DNA from: Helicobacter sp. 13S00477-4
GTDB lineage: Bacteria; Campylobacterota; Campylobacteria; Campylobacterales; Helicobacteraceae
NCBI RefSeq assembly: GCF_002272785.1
Contig: NZ_MLAS01000001.1
Location: 245,069-309,068 of the forward strand
Length of the DNA: 64,000 bases
Reading direction: 5' to 3'
Part shown: positions 48,931-59,799 of the stretch, one piece after another
How the letters are laid out: each line of letters opens with the position of its first letter
How positions within the stretch are numbered: position 1 is the first letter of the stretch
Program-made: the position numbers and the translations under genes
The notes under the pieces: generated by a model
The model's database searches: none
What the model was told of the DNA's origin: nothing
The model's input: the letters and a program-made list of their open reading frames with translations, nothing else

Positions 48931-49920
48931 ATGCTAAAAATAGTTATTGATGCGATGGGTGCAGATAATGGTATTTTACCTATTGTTCAGGGTGCAAAAA
49001 GAGCTTTAGAAAATAAACAATTTAAAGCTATATTGGTTGGCGATGAAAAAGGCATCAAGCCATTGATACCGGAAAATATATCTAGTAAGATTGAAATAGT
49101 GCATTGTTCAGATTTTATCAAAATGGAAGAATCTGCTTCAGTCGCACCGAAGAGAAAAAATTCTTCTATCTACATAGGCACTGAATTGGTTAAAAATTCT
49201 GAAGCTGAGGCTATAGTTTCTGCAGGGCATAGTGGAGCTACAATGAGTTTAGCAACCCTACGGATAGGCAGAATTGAAGGAGTCTCTCGTCCTGCTATCT
49301 GTACTTTAATGCCCTCAATCACATCAAATCCAAGCATGATTTTAGATGCAGGTGCAAATACTGACTGCAAACCAGAATATTTGGTAGATTTTGCATTAAT
49401 GGGGTATGAATATGCAAAGAGTGTTATGGACTATCCAAAACCAAGAGTAGGACTTCTAGCAAATGGAGAAGAAGACTCTAAAGGCAATGAATTATCTAAA
49501 GAAGCATTCAAAATGCTCAAGAATTATGATTTTTTTAAAGGAAATGTTGAAGGAAATGATATTTTCAATGGAAGCGTTGATGTGATTGTGTGCGATGGCT
49601 TCAGCGGGAATATCGTCTTAAAAGCAAGCGAAGGTGTAGCAAGCTCAATCACCCATATCCTGAAAAAAGAAATAAAATCTTCAATAAATGGTATGCTAGG
49701 AGGGCTATTGCTCAAAAAAGCTTTTGGCAACCTCAAAAAAAAGATGGATTATGCAGAATACGGTGGTGCACCCCTTTTAGGTGTCAATAAAACTGTTATT
49801 ATTAGTCATGGGAAAAGCAATGCTAGAGCCATTGAATGTGCCATTTATCAAGCAATCAGAGCAATAGAATCTAAAGTATGCGATAAAATAGCCTATACCT
49901 TTGCTCACAACAGGAGATAA
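48931..49920 (+). CDS. plsX: Phosphate acyltransferase PlsX
   Basis: 329 residues. It makes acyl-phosphate from acyl-ACP for glycerolipid synthesis. IDAMGADNG opens the protein. [30 protein letters not shown] and [16 protein letters not shown] are family motifs. The stop is two bases before the fabH TTG start. Confidence 0.98.
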   Translation: MLKIVIDAMGADNGILPIVQGAKRALENKQFKAILVGDEKGIKPLIPENISSKIEIVHCSDFIKMEESASVAPKRKNSSIYIGTELVKNSEAEAIVSAGHSGATMSLATLRIGRIEGVSRPAICTLMPSITSNPSMILDAGANTDCKPEYLVDFALMGYEYAKSVMDYPKPRVGLLANGEEDSKGNELSKEAFKMLKNYDFFKGNVEGNDIFNGSVDVIVCDGFSGNIVLKASEGVASSITHILKKEIKSSINGMLGGLLLKKAFGNLKKKMDYAEYGGAPLLGVNKTVIISHGKSNARAIECAIYQAIRAIESKVCDKIAYTFAHNRR

Positions 49921-49922
49921 TT

Positions 49923-50918
49923 TTGACAAAAAAATATGCATCTTTAAAATCAATTGCTTCTTATATCCCTCCTAAATGTATAAAAAATTCTGATTTTGAA
50001 GAAATCTTAGATACAAGCGATGAATGGATACAAAAACGTACAGGAATCCAAATGCGTTATTTTGCTAGTCCAGAACAAAATAGTAGTGATTTGGGCGTAG
50101 AAGCAGCAAAATTGGCTATAAAACGTTCAAATTTAAAAATTGAAGAGATTGATTTAGTTATTGTCGCCACACTGAGTCCAGATTTTTTAGGTATGCCTTC
50201 TACAGCTTGCTTATTGAGTACAAAATTGGGTATAAAAAATCGACCAGCTTTTGATATTTCTACAGCATGCTCAGGATTTATATATCTCCTTGCATTGGCA
50301 AAATCTTTTATAGAATCAGGAACCTATGAAAATATACTGATCGTAGGAGCAGAAAAAATTAGTAGTATTCTTGATTTTACCGATAGGAGCACTTCAGTTC
50401 TTTTTGGTGATGGAGCAGGAGCTGCGATTATTAGTACAACCACACAAAAAGAACATTCTATCTTAGATGTGCATATTTCTTCAGATGGAGCTTATTCAGA
50501 TTATCTATTAACACCAAGAACATTAAAAGGGAGTCATTTTTTAGAAGAAAATCTTATCCCGCAATATCTGCAAATGAAAGGGAATGAAACATTTAAATTA
50601 GCAGTAAAAACACTCACTAATGATGTAGAAGAAATCATGAAAAAAAATAATATTGATGTTAATAGTATTGATTTTTTCATACCTCATCAAGCAAATTTAC
50701 GCATTATATCTGCTGTCGGAGAACAACTAAAATTTTCTCCTCAACAAGTTGTCGTAACTGTCCACAAATATGGTAATACCTCAGCAGCAAGTATCCCGAT
50801 GGCTATGAATGATATTTATGAAGATGGGAAACTTAAAAATGGTGATTTGATGCTTTTAGATGCATTTGGTGGTGGTTTGACTTGGGGATCGGCACTGGTT
50901 CATTTCAATGGAAATTAG
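49923..50918 (+). CDS. fabH: 3-oxoacyl-ACP synthase III
   Basis: 331 residues from TTG 49923, with AGGAGA at ideal distance. C116 in DISTACSGF is the nucleophile. IPHQANLRI and [11 protein letters not shown] supply the His and Asn of the triad. It starts fatty-acid synthesis by joining acetyl-CoA to malonyl-ACP. The last 14 bases overlap the 3' end of selU on the other strand. Confidence 0.98.
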   Translation: MTKKYASLKSIASYIPPKCIKNSDFEEILDTSDEWIQKRTGIQMRYFASPEQNSSDLGVEAAKLAIKRSNLKIEEIDLVIVATLSPDFLGMPSTACLLSTKLGIKNRPAFDISTACSGFIYLLALAKSFIESGTYENILIVGAEKISSILDFTDRSTSVLFGDGAGAAIISTTTQKEHSILDVHISSDGAYSDYLLTPRTLKGSHFLEENLIPQYLQMKGNETFKLAVKTLTNDVEEIMKKNNIDVNSIDFFIPHQANLRIISAVGEQLKFSPQQVVVTVHKYGNTSAASIPMAMNDIYEDGKLKNGDLMLLDAFGGGLTWGSALVHFNGN

Positions 50919-51939
50919 ATTTTATAGTCTTTTGTATTGATTTTTTAATCTCTAAAATTTCTTCAACACTCCCCATCATATCTTTATTCATTATTTTATG
51001 GCTATATTTTGGGATTTTATAGACCTTGTCATAATATTTTTCTATCAAAATCCCTGCTATTTTATTTAAATCTCTTTTTTGCCAAAGTTTTTCGACTTCA
51101 GTAAAAATATTATTTGAAATATAAGGCTTAATCTTTTTAATCCCAAACTCAAATATATGCTCAGGAATATTTCGATACATTTTAACAATCCTTTGAATAC
51201 GATCAGACAATTCAGCCTCTATTAAAATAACACAATGCTGGTGATAAGCTCTGAATAATGAGTTTGGAATAACAATATTACCTAATTTCTTAGACTCTGC
51301 TTCAATCAATAAAATATTTTCATTATTTTTTTTCAAAAGTGTTTCAAAAAGCATATTTTCAAACATCTTTTGAGTAGGCTGCCCTCCATTATCAAAACAA
51401 GCCGTACCCCCAAAAACAGATCCATAATGTTTGGCTAATGATTCTAAATCAATGCTCCAAGATGACTGGCTCTGTATGAGTTCACTTTTGCCACAACCTG
51501 TATGTCCACAAAGTGTCATAAAAAAATGATTCATTGGACTCGAAAAATAATCAACTACATTATGACGATAACCTTTATAGCCATTTGAAAGCTTTTGTAT
51601 TCTAAAACCAACATGACTTAAAATAGTGCATACCGAATCACTCCTCTGCCCTCCCCTTGCACAATAAACTAAAAATCTATTTTTATGGTTCAAAATACTT
51701 TGTAATTTTTCATCATATTCAAGCAGGTGGAGCAAATTCGAAATATTTTTACAGGCAATGGCAGCACCTATTATTCTAGCTTTTAGAGGTGATTCTTGCT
51801 TATATATTGTGCCTATTTTTGCATATTCTTCATTATTAAGAACAGGTAAATTTATAGCTCCTGGAATATGAGAATAATCATATTCGCAGGGAGTTCGAAC
51901 ATCAATAATAACATCAAAAGCCTCAAAATTTGTCTTCAC
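50905..51939 (-). CDS. selU: tRNA 2-selenouridine synthase
   Basis: 344 residues (SelU/MnmH/YbbB). An N-terminal rhodanese domain has [10 protein letters not shown] and the active Cys93 in [10 protein letters not shown]. It is joined to a P-loop domain with GHTGCGKS at 145-152. It geranylates 2-thiouridine-34 of tRNA-Lys, Glu and Gln, then replaces sulfur with selenium from selenophosphate. A selD gene is therefore needed elsewhere. The start overlaps the preceding sulfatase-type gene (ATGA), so it ends the pyrC-led operon. Confidence 0.94.
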   Translation of the reverse strand: MKTNFEAFDVIIDVRTPCEYDYSHIPGAINLPVLNNEEYAKIGTIYKQESPLKARIIGAAIACKNISNLLHLLEYDEKLQSILNHKNRFLVYCARGGQRSDSVCTILSHVGFRIQKLSNGYKGYRHNVVDYFSSPMNHFFMTLCGHTGCGKSELIQSQSSWSIDLESLAKHYGSVFGGTACFDNGGQPTQKMFENMLFETLLKKNNENILLIEAESKKLGNIVIPNSLFRAYHQHCVILIEAELSDRIQRIVKMYRNIPEHIFEFGIKKIKPYISNNIFTEVEKLWQKRDLNKIAGILIEKYYDKVYKIPKYSHKIMNKDMMGSVEEILEIKKSIQKTIKSNFH

Positions 51940-53963
51940 TCAATCTCATTACCCTTCATCAATATCCACCAGCTCAAAGCTTTTGCTTCTTGCAAACGAT
52001 TATAAAGTTTTTCTGCTTCTTGTTTATCATCTGATTGAGGTTTTGAATCATTTATATATTGTAGTCCTCCATCAACGGTATAAATAAAACGATGTGTTCC
52101 AACAACATAAAATCCTAAAGCATACCTTTTATTTTCAAATTTTAAAGAATGATTATTGCTAAAAAGAGGTTTTCCAAAACTGCTATACCTAAAACCTTTT
52201 GGCGAAACAAGCTCTACAATAGTTGAAGCAATATCAATATGAGAACCAACATTTGAAAGCTGTTTAGGTTGTAATATAGGTGAGTAAACAATAAGAGGGA
52301 TAGATTTTACAATCCTATTATTCCTATTGGCTAAAGGATACATATTGTCAAAATGATCTCCAGTAATGATAAATAAAGATTTTGGGAACCTTCTTGCAGC
52401 TTCTCTGATAAAATGAGTTATTTGTTTATCATACCACCAAATATGCCCTAAAATATTTTCATTAGCCTCTAAAAATCTCTTATTTTTTGGAAAATGTTCA
52501 TCAATAAATGCCCTAATCTCTTTGAGGGGAACATCAAAAGAATTTAAAGACACGTCATAGGGAGGATGATTTGATGTCGTCATGATCATATTGAAAGTTG
52601 GATGATTAGCCTTTGAAGTATTATCAATAATATAATCAAATAAAACATTATCATAGACACCCCACATATTCTCAAGAGGTGGTAGATAATTTTTATCTTT
52701 TGCATAATCTAAAATAAATGTGTTGTATAAAATCTCATTAAACCCTTCAGTTGTCGCATGCTTGTCAATTTTTTGCCAAAATGCAGACCCACCATAATAA
52801 AATCTCGTATCATAATCAAGCCTCTTTAAAATCCCTCCAATTGCTGTTGGAAATAAGGGCATACTACCAAGCATTGGATTCATAAGCATATCTGTATTAT
52901 ACAAACCCGTGATTTGAACTTCAAGACTTTCAATAGTTCTAGGAGCATTTTCAAGGAAATTTTGGATTTTAAAACCATGTTGATTGTCAATAAAAGACTT
53001 GAGTCCAGAAGTCAAACCAATCGTGTCAAATTCAGGGTCAAAAGCCCATTCACTTAAACTTTCTGAAACAATATAAAAAATATGCTCTATTTTAACTTTT
53101 GAAGTATTTGAACTGACCTGAGAAAGCAGTTCATATAAATTAAATGGAGGCTCAACAGTTTTATCAAGATTGAAAAAATCCTTTGCTACTTGCACAGGAG
53201 TCTGATCTGAATAATTAGAAAATTTTGAGTGTGCTACTTTTTGATAATTTTTATAAATCAAATAAATATCTCTAAAAGCACCTAATGTAACTCTTCTTAA
53301 AAAAACATTCTTAGAATTTTTTATATTCAATAAATTTGCTGATTTAAGACCAAATTGAGAATTTATAAAAAACAAGCAAAGACCAACAAATAAAAAAAAT
53401 GTTACTAGAATAGAAATTTTTGATATAAAAGATTTTTTAAAAATTATTTTTTCAATAAGATTTGAATATTTTCTATATAGATAAATCATTATAAAACTTG
53501 ATAAAATAAAAGAAATTAGCTTAAAACTAAGATTATAAGTTCCACTCATACCTGTTTTGAAAATAGCTTTTTGATCATCTGATATAAGCCCAAACAATCT
53601 CCTATCAAAAGTATCACCATAAATAACATAAAATTCCATATTCGCAATACCTAAAAAAATACAAATCACAATCACTAAACTTGCATAATAGAATAAAATT
53701 TTATTTTGAAAACGAGTAAAAATCAAAACTAAACTCAATAAAAAATAAAGGAGACTAAAAAAGGCTGCTGTCCTATTATCATACAAAAACCCATTATAAA
53801 GAGAATAAAAAATATCTTGAGAATCAAATTCACCTCCCAATCTATTTTCAGCTATACCAACATACAAAATAAAGGCAACACGAATACATATAAATAGACA
53901 ACTCAAAAAAAGTACAAAAACTATGGATTGAGAAAGAGTATTGAGAATCTTTGGTTTATACAT
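51936..53963 (-). CDS. LtaS/sulfatase-type envelope phospho-transferase (alkaline phosphatase superfamily)
   Basis: 675 residues. About five membrane segments lie in the first 200 residues, followed by a periplasmic catalytic domain. The metal-site pattern is visible: FYIVSESLSEW (acidic ligand), QITGLYNTDM (likely Thr nucleophile region), FYYGGSAFWQK, TTSNHPPYDV and IITGDHFDNMYP (Asp-His pair). Relatives move phosphoethanolamine or phosphoglycerol from phospholipid onto lipid A or glycans, or hydrolyse sulfates. Its place behind the Kdo-hydrolase-like pair points to LPS modification. The exact donor and acceptor are unknown. Confidence 0.8.
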   Translation of the reverse strand: MYKPKILNTLSQSIVFVLFLSCLFICIRVAFILYVGIAENRLGGEFDSQDIFYSLYNGFLYDNRTAAFFSLLYFLLSLVLIFTRFQNKILFYYASLVIVICIFLGIANMEFYVIYGDTFDRRLFGLISDDQKAIFKTGMSGTYNLSFKLISFILSSFIMIYLYRKYSNLIEKIIFKKSFISKISILVTFFLFVGLCLFFINSQFGLKSANLLNIKNSKNVFLRRVTLGAFRDIYLIYKNYQKVAHSKFSNYSDQTPVQVAKDFFNLDKTVEPPFNLYELLSQVSSNTSKVKIEHIFYIVSESLSEWAFDPEFDTIGLTSGLKSFIDNQHGFKIQNFLENAPRTIESLEVQITGLYNTDMLMNPMLGSMPLFPTAIGGILKRLDYDTRFYYGGSAFWQKIDKHATTEGFNEILYNTFILDYAKDKNYLPPLENMWGVYDNVLFDYIIDNTSKANHPTFNMIMTTSNHPPYDVSLNSFDVPLKEIRAFIDEHFPKNKRFLEANENILGHIWWYDKQITHFIREAARRFPKSLFIITGDHFDNMYPLANRNNRIVKSIPLIVYSPILQPKQLSNVGSHIDIASTIVELVSPKGFRYSSFGKPLFSNNHSLKFENKRYALGFYVVGTHRFIYTVDGGLQYINDSKPQSDDKQEAEKLYNRLQEAKALSWWILMKGNEIE

Positions 53964-53985
53964 TTTATTTTAACCTTATTATTGG

Positions 53986-54552
53986 TCATTTTTTAGACAC
54001 TATTTTTTTAACGATTATAACAAAAATATATAGAATTGAAAATATCCAAACAGGGACATCAATCAAATAATCAAATAAATTATTTGATTCCATAAGCTTT
54101 AATCCATAACTTAAAAGACAGATAAAATAAATCATCCCTAAAGATTTATTAATAACATAAGCTAAAAAAGTCAGTAAACAGCAGATAATAATAACAATTT
54201 GTGGACTTTGATAATATAAATTCAAAGGAATGATATTCAGAACACTCAAATATAAAATCAAACCAAATATAAAAATAAATATAAATGCTTTTATATCCAT
54301 AAAATTATTTTGTATTTTTTGAATTTTAAAACTCTCAAAAAGTAACATCAAACTCAATGCAAATGTTAATATACTCATCTCACCAAAAAAACTATAAGTT
54401 AGCATATTGATAGAAATGTTATCAATCGGTATATTCACAACAATTCCAGTTAAAAGAATTAAAATAATATTAGTGTTTTTTGATATTTTTGCAAAATGAC
54501 CAAAATAACCAAAAATAGCCATATAGGTTATTGAAAATACATAATAATTCAT
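53986..54552 (-). CDS. Integral membrane protein, putative Kdo hydrolase subunit (KdhB/HP0579-like)
   Basis: 188 residues with five or six hydrophobic segments and hardly any soluble part. Its ATG overlaps the stop of the sialidase-like gene by 4 bases (ATGA). In H. pylori the outer Kdo of LPS is removed by a two-protein enzyme, HP0579 (membrane) and HP0580 (sialidase-like), next to pyrC HP0581. Order, size and topology here are the same. The call rests on that context, not on sequence motifs. Confidence 0.6.
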   Translation of the reverse strand: MNYYVFSITYMAIFGYFGHFAKISKNTNIILILLTGIVVNIPIDNISINMLTYSFFGEMSILTFALSLMLLFESFKIQKIQNNFMDIKAFIFIFIFGLILYLSVLNIIPLNLYYQSPQIVIIICCLLTFLAYVINKSLGMIYFICLLSYGLKLMESNNLFDYLIDVPVWIFSILYIFVIIVKKIVSKK

Positions 54553-55679
54553 TTTAATGACCTTAAAAAACTTCTATTCAAACGAATATGTCGAATATTT
54601 TTTCTATTATATGTATAAACAATATCAATATTATCACCATCACTGATTGTAGTGGGGTAGCTAACTTCTCCATTTTTAGCATTTGTGTGATCAAGGTCTA
54701 GTATTTTTTTGAATTTATTTGGAGATACCATTTTTGAGAGTGTCAATGTACCTCTTTGGAGTTTTGTATTTTGGTTGAATGTATTATGTATCAAATAAAT
54801 ATCTTTATTAAAACTAATCAAATTAGCAGAATTGTTATAGTTTTTAATATTAGTTTTTTCAGGAGAAAACCACTCCTCTCCACCATCTGAACAAATTTGA
54901 GAAAACATTGTATTGTCATAACGATTATGGTTTCTAAAAACTGCCAAACATTTTGTATTTGAAATGGGAGCTAAACTTGGTTGAAGCTGCCTGTGTAAAT
55001 CATTTGGCTTGACAATAAAATCCAGCTTTCCAAGACTATTGAATTTAAGTATCAAAGCATATTTATCTGCAAGCTCATGATAAACAGGCAAATAAAATCC
55101 TCCATCATTAGTCTTGAGAGGAACAGATCTGACAAGATTGCTTATATTTAAAAAAGGACTCAATTTAAGTGTTTCTTGATATACAAAACTTTTTTGAGGC
55201 GAAAAATTATCAACATAAAGTTGATAAATCTTACTTGTTGCCCATCCTCCAATATTAGTGGCAGTAACAAAAAGCCAAATTCGATTTTTATCCCTATAAA
55301 GCACTGGATTACCCAATTTTTTTATATACTGATGAGATTTTTGAGATAATTCCTCATGGCTAAGCATTACAAAAGGTTTACTCCAAATCTGTTTTTTTAC
55401 ATTATAAACACTCCCATAAATTTTAACATCCCTAGCCCCTTCTCTACTCCCTGCAAAAAATGCACTGAGTAAATCACCATTTTCTAAATAAACCAATGTT
55501 GCAGAATGTGCAGAAGGCACGCCTTGCGGCATAGGGATATTTGTTTTTGAAAAATAAGCCTTTTTATATGCTATTGGCGTGAGTGCTATTTGAAAATAAA
55601 TAGATTTTTTTTGAGGCTGGAGGTATAAAAAAACACTCCCTAAAATAATAACAATCAAACCAAAATAAACTTTCTTCAT
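54549..55679 (-). CDS. Sialidase-like protein, putative Kdo hydrolase (KdhA/HP0580-like)
   Basis: 376 residues from ATG 55679, which overlaps the pyrC stop as ATGA; five codons further upstream is less likely. An N-terminal hydrophobic anchor (FGLIVIILGSVFLYL) is followed by a beta-propeller of the predicted-neuraminidase group: HSATLVYLENGDLLSAFFAGSREG, then SQICSDGGEEWF (an Asp-box-like repeat) and GEVSYPTTISDGDNIDIVYTYNR. It is probably periplasmic, facing LPS. From gene order with the membrane partner and pyrC, removal of the outer Kdo is more likely than true sialidase action. Confidence 0.68.
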   Translation of the reverse strand: MKKVYFGLIVIILGSVFLYLQPQKKSIYFQIALTPIAYKKAYFSKTNIPMPQGVPSAHSATLVYLENGDLLSAFFAGSREGARDVKIYGSVYNVKKQIWSKPFVMLSHEELSQKSHQYIKKLGNPVLYRDKNRIWLFVTATNIGGWATSKIYQLYVDNFSPQKSFVYQETLKLSPFLNISNLVRSVPLKTNDGGFYLPVYHELADKYALILKFNSLGKLDFIVKPNDLHRQLQPSLAPISNTKCLAVFRNHNRYDNTMFSQICSDGGEEWFSPEKTNIKNYNNSANLISFNKDIYLIHNTFNQNTKLQRGTLTLSKMVSPNKFKKILDLDHTNAKNGEVSYPTTISDGDNIDIVYTYNRKNIRHIRLNRSFLRSLK

Positions 55680-56701
55680 AAAACTTGATTCCAATCAAGA
55701 ACTTCTCCAGCATTCAATGGAACAATATTATTTTGATTTGATTTGATTTGTGTAGGTATCCAAGATTTCTCTTTATGTAATTTAATAGCCTTTTTCGGTA
55801 AATTATCTAAACCATAAATATTTTTTGCATTATTACTAATAAAATCTTGTAAATTTTCAAGTTTATCATATTTTTCAAACAAACCACTCAAAGCACAGAG
55901 GATAAAAGGTGATGAAAAAATGCCTGCAGCTGCATTATTGTTGAGTTTATTTTTCTCCAAATGAGGAGCACTATCAGAGCCAAAACTGACTTTAGGATGA
56001 GCCTGCAAAGCGAGTTTTAAAAGCATTTCTTTATCTTTGGGTGTTTTAAGGATTGGTTTGCAAAAATGATGGGGTTTGAGTCCAGAACCTAAAACATCAT
56101 CAAGCGTCATTGTAATATGATGTAAGGTTAAAGTAGCATAAATATTCTCATAAGTTTCTAAAAGCTCAATACTACGATGGTCACTCATATGTTCAATAAT
56201 AATTTTAAGCTTAGGAAATTTTTCAGCAATAGAGACAAAAACTTTTCCAAATTCATATTCCCTATCCAAAGAAAAACCTTTACTTTCACCATGTATAGAC
56301 AATATAAAACCTAAATCTTGAGCTATTTCAAATAATTTCAATGTATGAGGAGTCAAGATTTCATCCAGACCGTTTTGAGAATTTGTTGTAGCACCTTTAG
56401 GATAAAGTTTTAAGATTTTAATACCATTGTCATAAGCAATTTTGAGTTCATTTTCATCAAGAAAATCATTCAAATAAATTGTCATCAGGGGAATGAAATC
56501 TTTATTTTTAGCATTCATTAAAATTTCTTTTTTATATTGTAATGCCAAATCTGTTGAAGTGATAGGGACTGAAAGATTTGGCATTACGACGGCTGCACTA
56601 AATGAAGAGGCTGTAAAATCAATAATATCTTTGAGTATTTCACCTTCTCTTAGATGTAAATGCATATCAAGTGGATCATATAGGATAATTTCTTCCATCA
56701 T
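55676..56701 (-). CDS. pyrC: Dihydroorotase
   Basis: 341 residues, class II length. DMHLHLREG carries the first zinc ligands. Later ligands sit in IIEHMSDH, LTLHH and GSDSAPH. It closes carbamoyl-aspartate to dihydroorotate. First gene of a minus-strand operon in which four further genes overlap or nearly touch. Its shared operon with envelope genes appears to be positional, not functional. Confidence 0.96.
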   Translation of the reverse strand: MMEEIILYDPLDMHLHLREGEILKDIIDFTASSFSAAVVMPNLSVPITSTDLALQYKKEILMNAKNKDFIPLMTIYLNDFLDENELKIAYDNGIKILKLYPKGATTNSQNGLDEILTPHTLKLFEIAQDLGFILSIHGESKGFSLDREYEFGKVFVSIAEKFPKLKIIIEHMSDHRSIELLETYENIYATLTLHHITMTLDDVLGSGLKPHHFCKPILKTPKDKEMLLKLALQAHPKVSFGSDSAPHLEKNKLNNNAAAGIFSSPFILCALSGLFEKYDKLENLQDFISNNAKNIYGLDNLPKKAIKLHKEKSWIPTQIKSNQNNIVPLNAGEVLDWNQVL

Positions 56702-56781
56702 TTCCCTTTTGTTTTTGTTCTTTAAATTTTACTATCAATTATCTGAAAAATAAATCCTTTTCAAAAATGAAAAAATATTCC

Positions 56782-57837
56782 CTAGTGCCTTTCAAAATCA
56801 ATTCTAGGATCAACAAGCGTATAAGTCAAATCGCTAATAAGACCAATCACAAGACCTAAAAGTGTAAAAATATACAAAGTGCCAAATACAACAGGATAAT
56901 CACGATTTAAAATACTTTCATACCCCAAAAGCCCTAAACCATCTAAACTAAAAATAATTTCAATCAACAAACTTCCACTAAAAAACATTCCTAAAAATGC
57001 TGCAGGAAAACTTGAAATCACCAAAAGCATCGCATTTCTAAAAATATGCTTATATAAAATTCTACCTTCACTTGCACCCTTTGCCCTAGCTACACTCACA
57101 TAAAACTTGCCCATTTCATCAAGAAATGAATTTTTTACCAATAAAGTAAGTGTTGCGAATCCTCCAATAGAAAGACAAATAACAGGTAAAGTAATATGCC
57201 AAAGATAATCTTTTATCTTTCCCCAAAAATCCAAATCCATAAAATTATCACTCACAAGTCCTCTCAATGGAAATATATTCCAATAACTACCGCCTGCAAA
57301 AAGCACAATCAATAAAATAGCAAATAAAAATGCAGGTATTGCATTCCCAATAACGATCACTAAACTAGATAGAACATCAATCTTTGAACCATTTCGATAA
57401 GCTTTAAAAATACCCAAAGGTATGGAAATAATATAAATCAAAAGGGTGCTAAATACGCCTAAAGAAATCGAGACTGGTAACTTTTCCTTGATAAGTTCAA
57501 CCACAGATATTTGACGATAAAAACTTTCACCAAAATCAAAAGTCAAATAATTTTTGATCATCAAAAGATAACGTTGCCAAAGAGGTTTATCAAAACCATA
57601 AAGTTTTTTTAATGATAAGATCAAATCTTCATCTATCCCTTGAGCACCCCGATAAAAACTATTACCAACACTTCCTGTATGTGATTCGGAAGTAACATTT
57701 AAATGTTCAATCTTTGAAACCATCTGTTCGATTGGACCACCAGGTGCCATTTGGATAATAAAAAAATTAATAGTAATGATGCCAAAAAGCGTAGGTATGA
57801 TCAACAAAATTCGCTTAAAAATATAATACAACATCAA
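56782..57837 (-). CDS. Peptide ABC transporter permease (YejB/DppB-like)
   Basis: 351 residues. The first helix reads [29 protein letters not shown], typical of DppB/OppB/YejB. An extracytoplasmic insert lies near residues 40-75. [26 protein letters not shown] is the coupling loop. It overlaps the binding-protein gene by 4 bases. No second permease or ATPase follows; the next gene is pyrC. Confidence 0.9.
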   Translation of the reverse strand: MMLYYIFKRILLIIPTLFGIITINFFIIQMAPGGPIEQMVSKIEHLNVTSESHTGSVGNSFYRGAQGIDEDLILSLKKLYGFDKPLWQRYLLMIKNYLTFDFGESFYRQISVVELIKEKLPVSISLGVFSTLLIYIISIPLGIFKAYRNGSKIDVLSSLVIVIGNAIPAFLFAILLIVLFAGGSYWNIFPLRGLVSDNFMDLDFWGKIKDYLWHITLPVICLSIGGFATLTLLVKNSFLDEMGKFYVSVARAKGASEGRILYKHIFRNAMLLVISSFPAAFLGMFFSGSLLIEIIFSLDGLGLLGYESILNRDYPVVFGTLYIFTLLGLVIGLISDLTYTLVDPRIDFERH

Positions 57838-59642
57838 GGCTCCTTTGCCTTATATACTATATTTTTATCCCACCATAAATATGGAGAAAAGCCATACTTT
57901 GGATTGATAGATGGCATTTGGATTTTATCCCAATAAGCAATGCGAAAATTAGGCAAATAATAATGCGGTATTGTATAAAAGCCCCATAATAAAACTCTAT
58001 CTAAAGCCCTTGTAATAGCAATTTGCTCTTTTCTATCTTTTGCATGAATTAATTTTTCTATCAAAGCATCGACAACAGGATCAGAAATCCCTGCATAATT
58101 TTTACTTCCTGGAGTTTTTGCACTCAAAGAACCCCAAAAATACCTTTGCTCATTACCTGGGAATAAAGATTGCCCAATAACTCCAACAATCATGTCATAA
58201 TCAAAATTTCGCAAACGATTGATATATTGACTCAAATCTACCCGTTGTATCTTCATTTCAATGCCTAAAACTTTCAAATTTTGAGCATAAGCCAATGCTA
58301 AACGTTCAAAAGCTGCGTTATCCAAAAGCAAAGTAAAAACAAATGGTTTGTTAGTTTTAGAATTAACCAAACGATTATTTTTTACTTCCCAACCTGCTTG
58401 GAATAGTAATTCTTGAGCATATTTAAGATTCTCCCTCCTATTTTCACCAATTTTTTTGGCTCCATTAGTCTTAGGGATAATATAAGGAATAGTAAAAATC
58501 TTTGGAAATTTTTTTTGGAGTTGGGTTTTATAATGATCTAAAATATTCAATTCCTCACCTTTTGGCAATCCAAAAGAGGCAAAAATAGAATTATCAAAAT
58601 AACTCTTTGTACGTTTGTATTGTGAGAAAAACAAATTCTTGTTGCTCCATTCAAAATCAAAAGCATAAAATAAAGCTTTCCTAACCCTAATATCTTTAAA
58701 AATATTCCTTCGCGTATTAAAAAAAAATCCTTGCATGCCGCTAGGTAAATAATGCCTTATAGAAACTTTTGTAATTTTTCCAGATTCAACAGCCTTTCCA
58801 ACATAACCTCTTGCCCATACTTTTGCACTGGTTTCAATTCTCCAATCATATTCCCCACTCAAAAATGCCCTCAAAGCCACAGTATCATCTTTATAATATT
58901 CATAAATAGAAGTATTGAAATTAAACTGCCCTATCCTTGAGGGTAATTTACTAGCCCAATAATTTTCATCCCTTTCATAAACAATCTTTTTCCCAACATC
59001 AAAAGATTTTACTTTATAAGGACCACTTCCTAATGGCACAAGCAAAGGATTTTCTCCAAAAGGATTCTGCCCATAATAATGTTTAGGTAAGATTTGCAAT
59101 TGCCCCAAAATCAAAGGCAATTCACGATTTTTTGTTGTTTTAAAAATAAATTTTATACGTTGTTTATCCAAAACAATAGCTTCTCTTATATCTGCATAAT
59201 ATTGCCTAAAAACAGGTGAACCTTTTTCCATCAAAATATCAAAACTAAATTTTACATCATCTGCATTCACAGGTATTCCATCGCTAAATTTTGCAAGTTT
59301 ATTGATATGAAAAATCACAAATGAATTATCCTTAGCGACTTCTACATCATCAGCTATTAAAGGATATTCAGCATAAGGCTCATCCATACTCTGGACCAAT
59401 AAAGTATCATAAACAAGCTCAAGACCATCTGCAGGAGTACCTTTAATAACAAAAGGATTAAGGCTATCAAAAGTTCCTAAAGAATAATTCCTTAATGTTC
59501 CACCTTTTGGTGCAATAGGATTGACATAATCAAAATATTTAAAATCCTTATATTTTACAGGTTCACCTAAAGATATAGAAGATTTTCCCCAACAAAATAC
59601 ACAAACTATTAAAAAAACCCCAATCAATTTAAAAATATACAT
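57834..59642 (-). CDS. Peptide-binding protein of an ABC importer (YejA-like)
   Basis: 602 residues with signal peptide ([13 protein letters not shown]). [30 protein letters not shown] is the YejA/SBP_bac_5 opening. [20 protein letters not shown] is another family stretch. YejA-type proteins bind oligopeptides and peptide-like compounds such as microcin C. There is a run of nine A at 58719-58727 (minus-strand T9) inside the coding frame. First gene of a two-gene unit with yejB. Confidence 0.88.
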   Translation of the reverse strand: MYIFKLIGVFLIVCVFCWGKSSISLGEPVKYKDFKYFDYVNPIAPKGGTLRNYSLGTFDSLNPFVIKGTPADGLELVYDTLLVQSMDEPYAEYPLIADDVEVAKDNSFVIFHINKLAKFSDGIPVNADDVKFSFDILMEKGSPVFRQYYADIREAIVLDKQRIKFIFKTTKNRELPLILGQLQILPKHYYGQNPFGENPLLVPLGSGPYKVKSFDVGKKIVYERDENYWASKLPSRIGQFNFNTSIYEYYKDDTVALRAFLSGEYDWRIETSAKVWARGYVGKAVESGKITKVSIRHYLPSGMQGFFFNTRRNIFKDIRVRKALFYAFDFEWSNKNLFFSQYKRTKSYFDNSIFASFGLPKGEELNILDHYKTQLQKKFPKIFTIPYIIPKTNGAKKIGENRRENLKYAQELLFQAGWEVKNNRLVNSKTNKPFVFTLLLDNAAFERLALAYAQNLKVLGIEMKIQRVDLSQYINRLRNFDYDMIVGVIGQSLFPGNEQRYFWGSLSAKTPGSKNYAGISDPVVDALIEKLIHAKDRKEQIAITRALDRVLLWGFYTIPHYYLPNFRIAYWDKIQMPSINPKYGFSPYLWWDKNIVYKAKEP

Positions 59643-59799
59643 TATTCTCTCAAAACATTTTTTGCTAGTTTAACAAAATAAACCCAATAAAATCTATTAA
59701 GAAAATATAAAAATACATATTGTGTTATTTACTTTTATACCTTATGATTAGGGTCTCAAAACAACCTTTAATTAAAGTCAAATTATTAAAAGGAATCAA

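Noticed and set aside
54549..55679. True host-directed sialidase
   Set aside because: The gene is paired with a small membrane protein behind pyrC as in the H. pylori Kdo hydrolase locus, and the protein is membrane-anchored.
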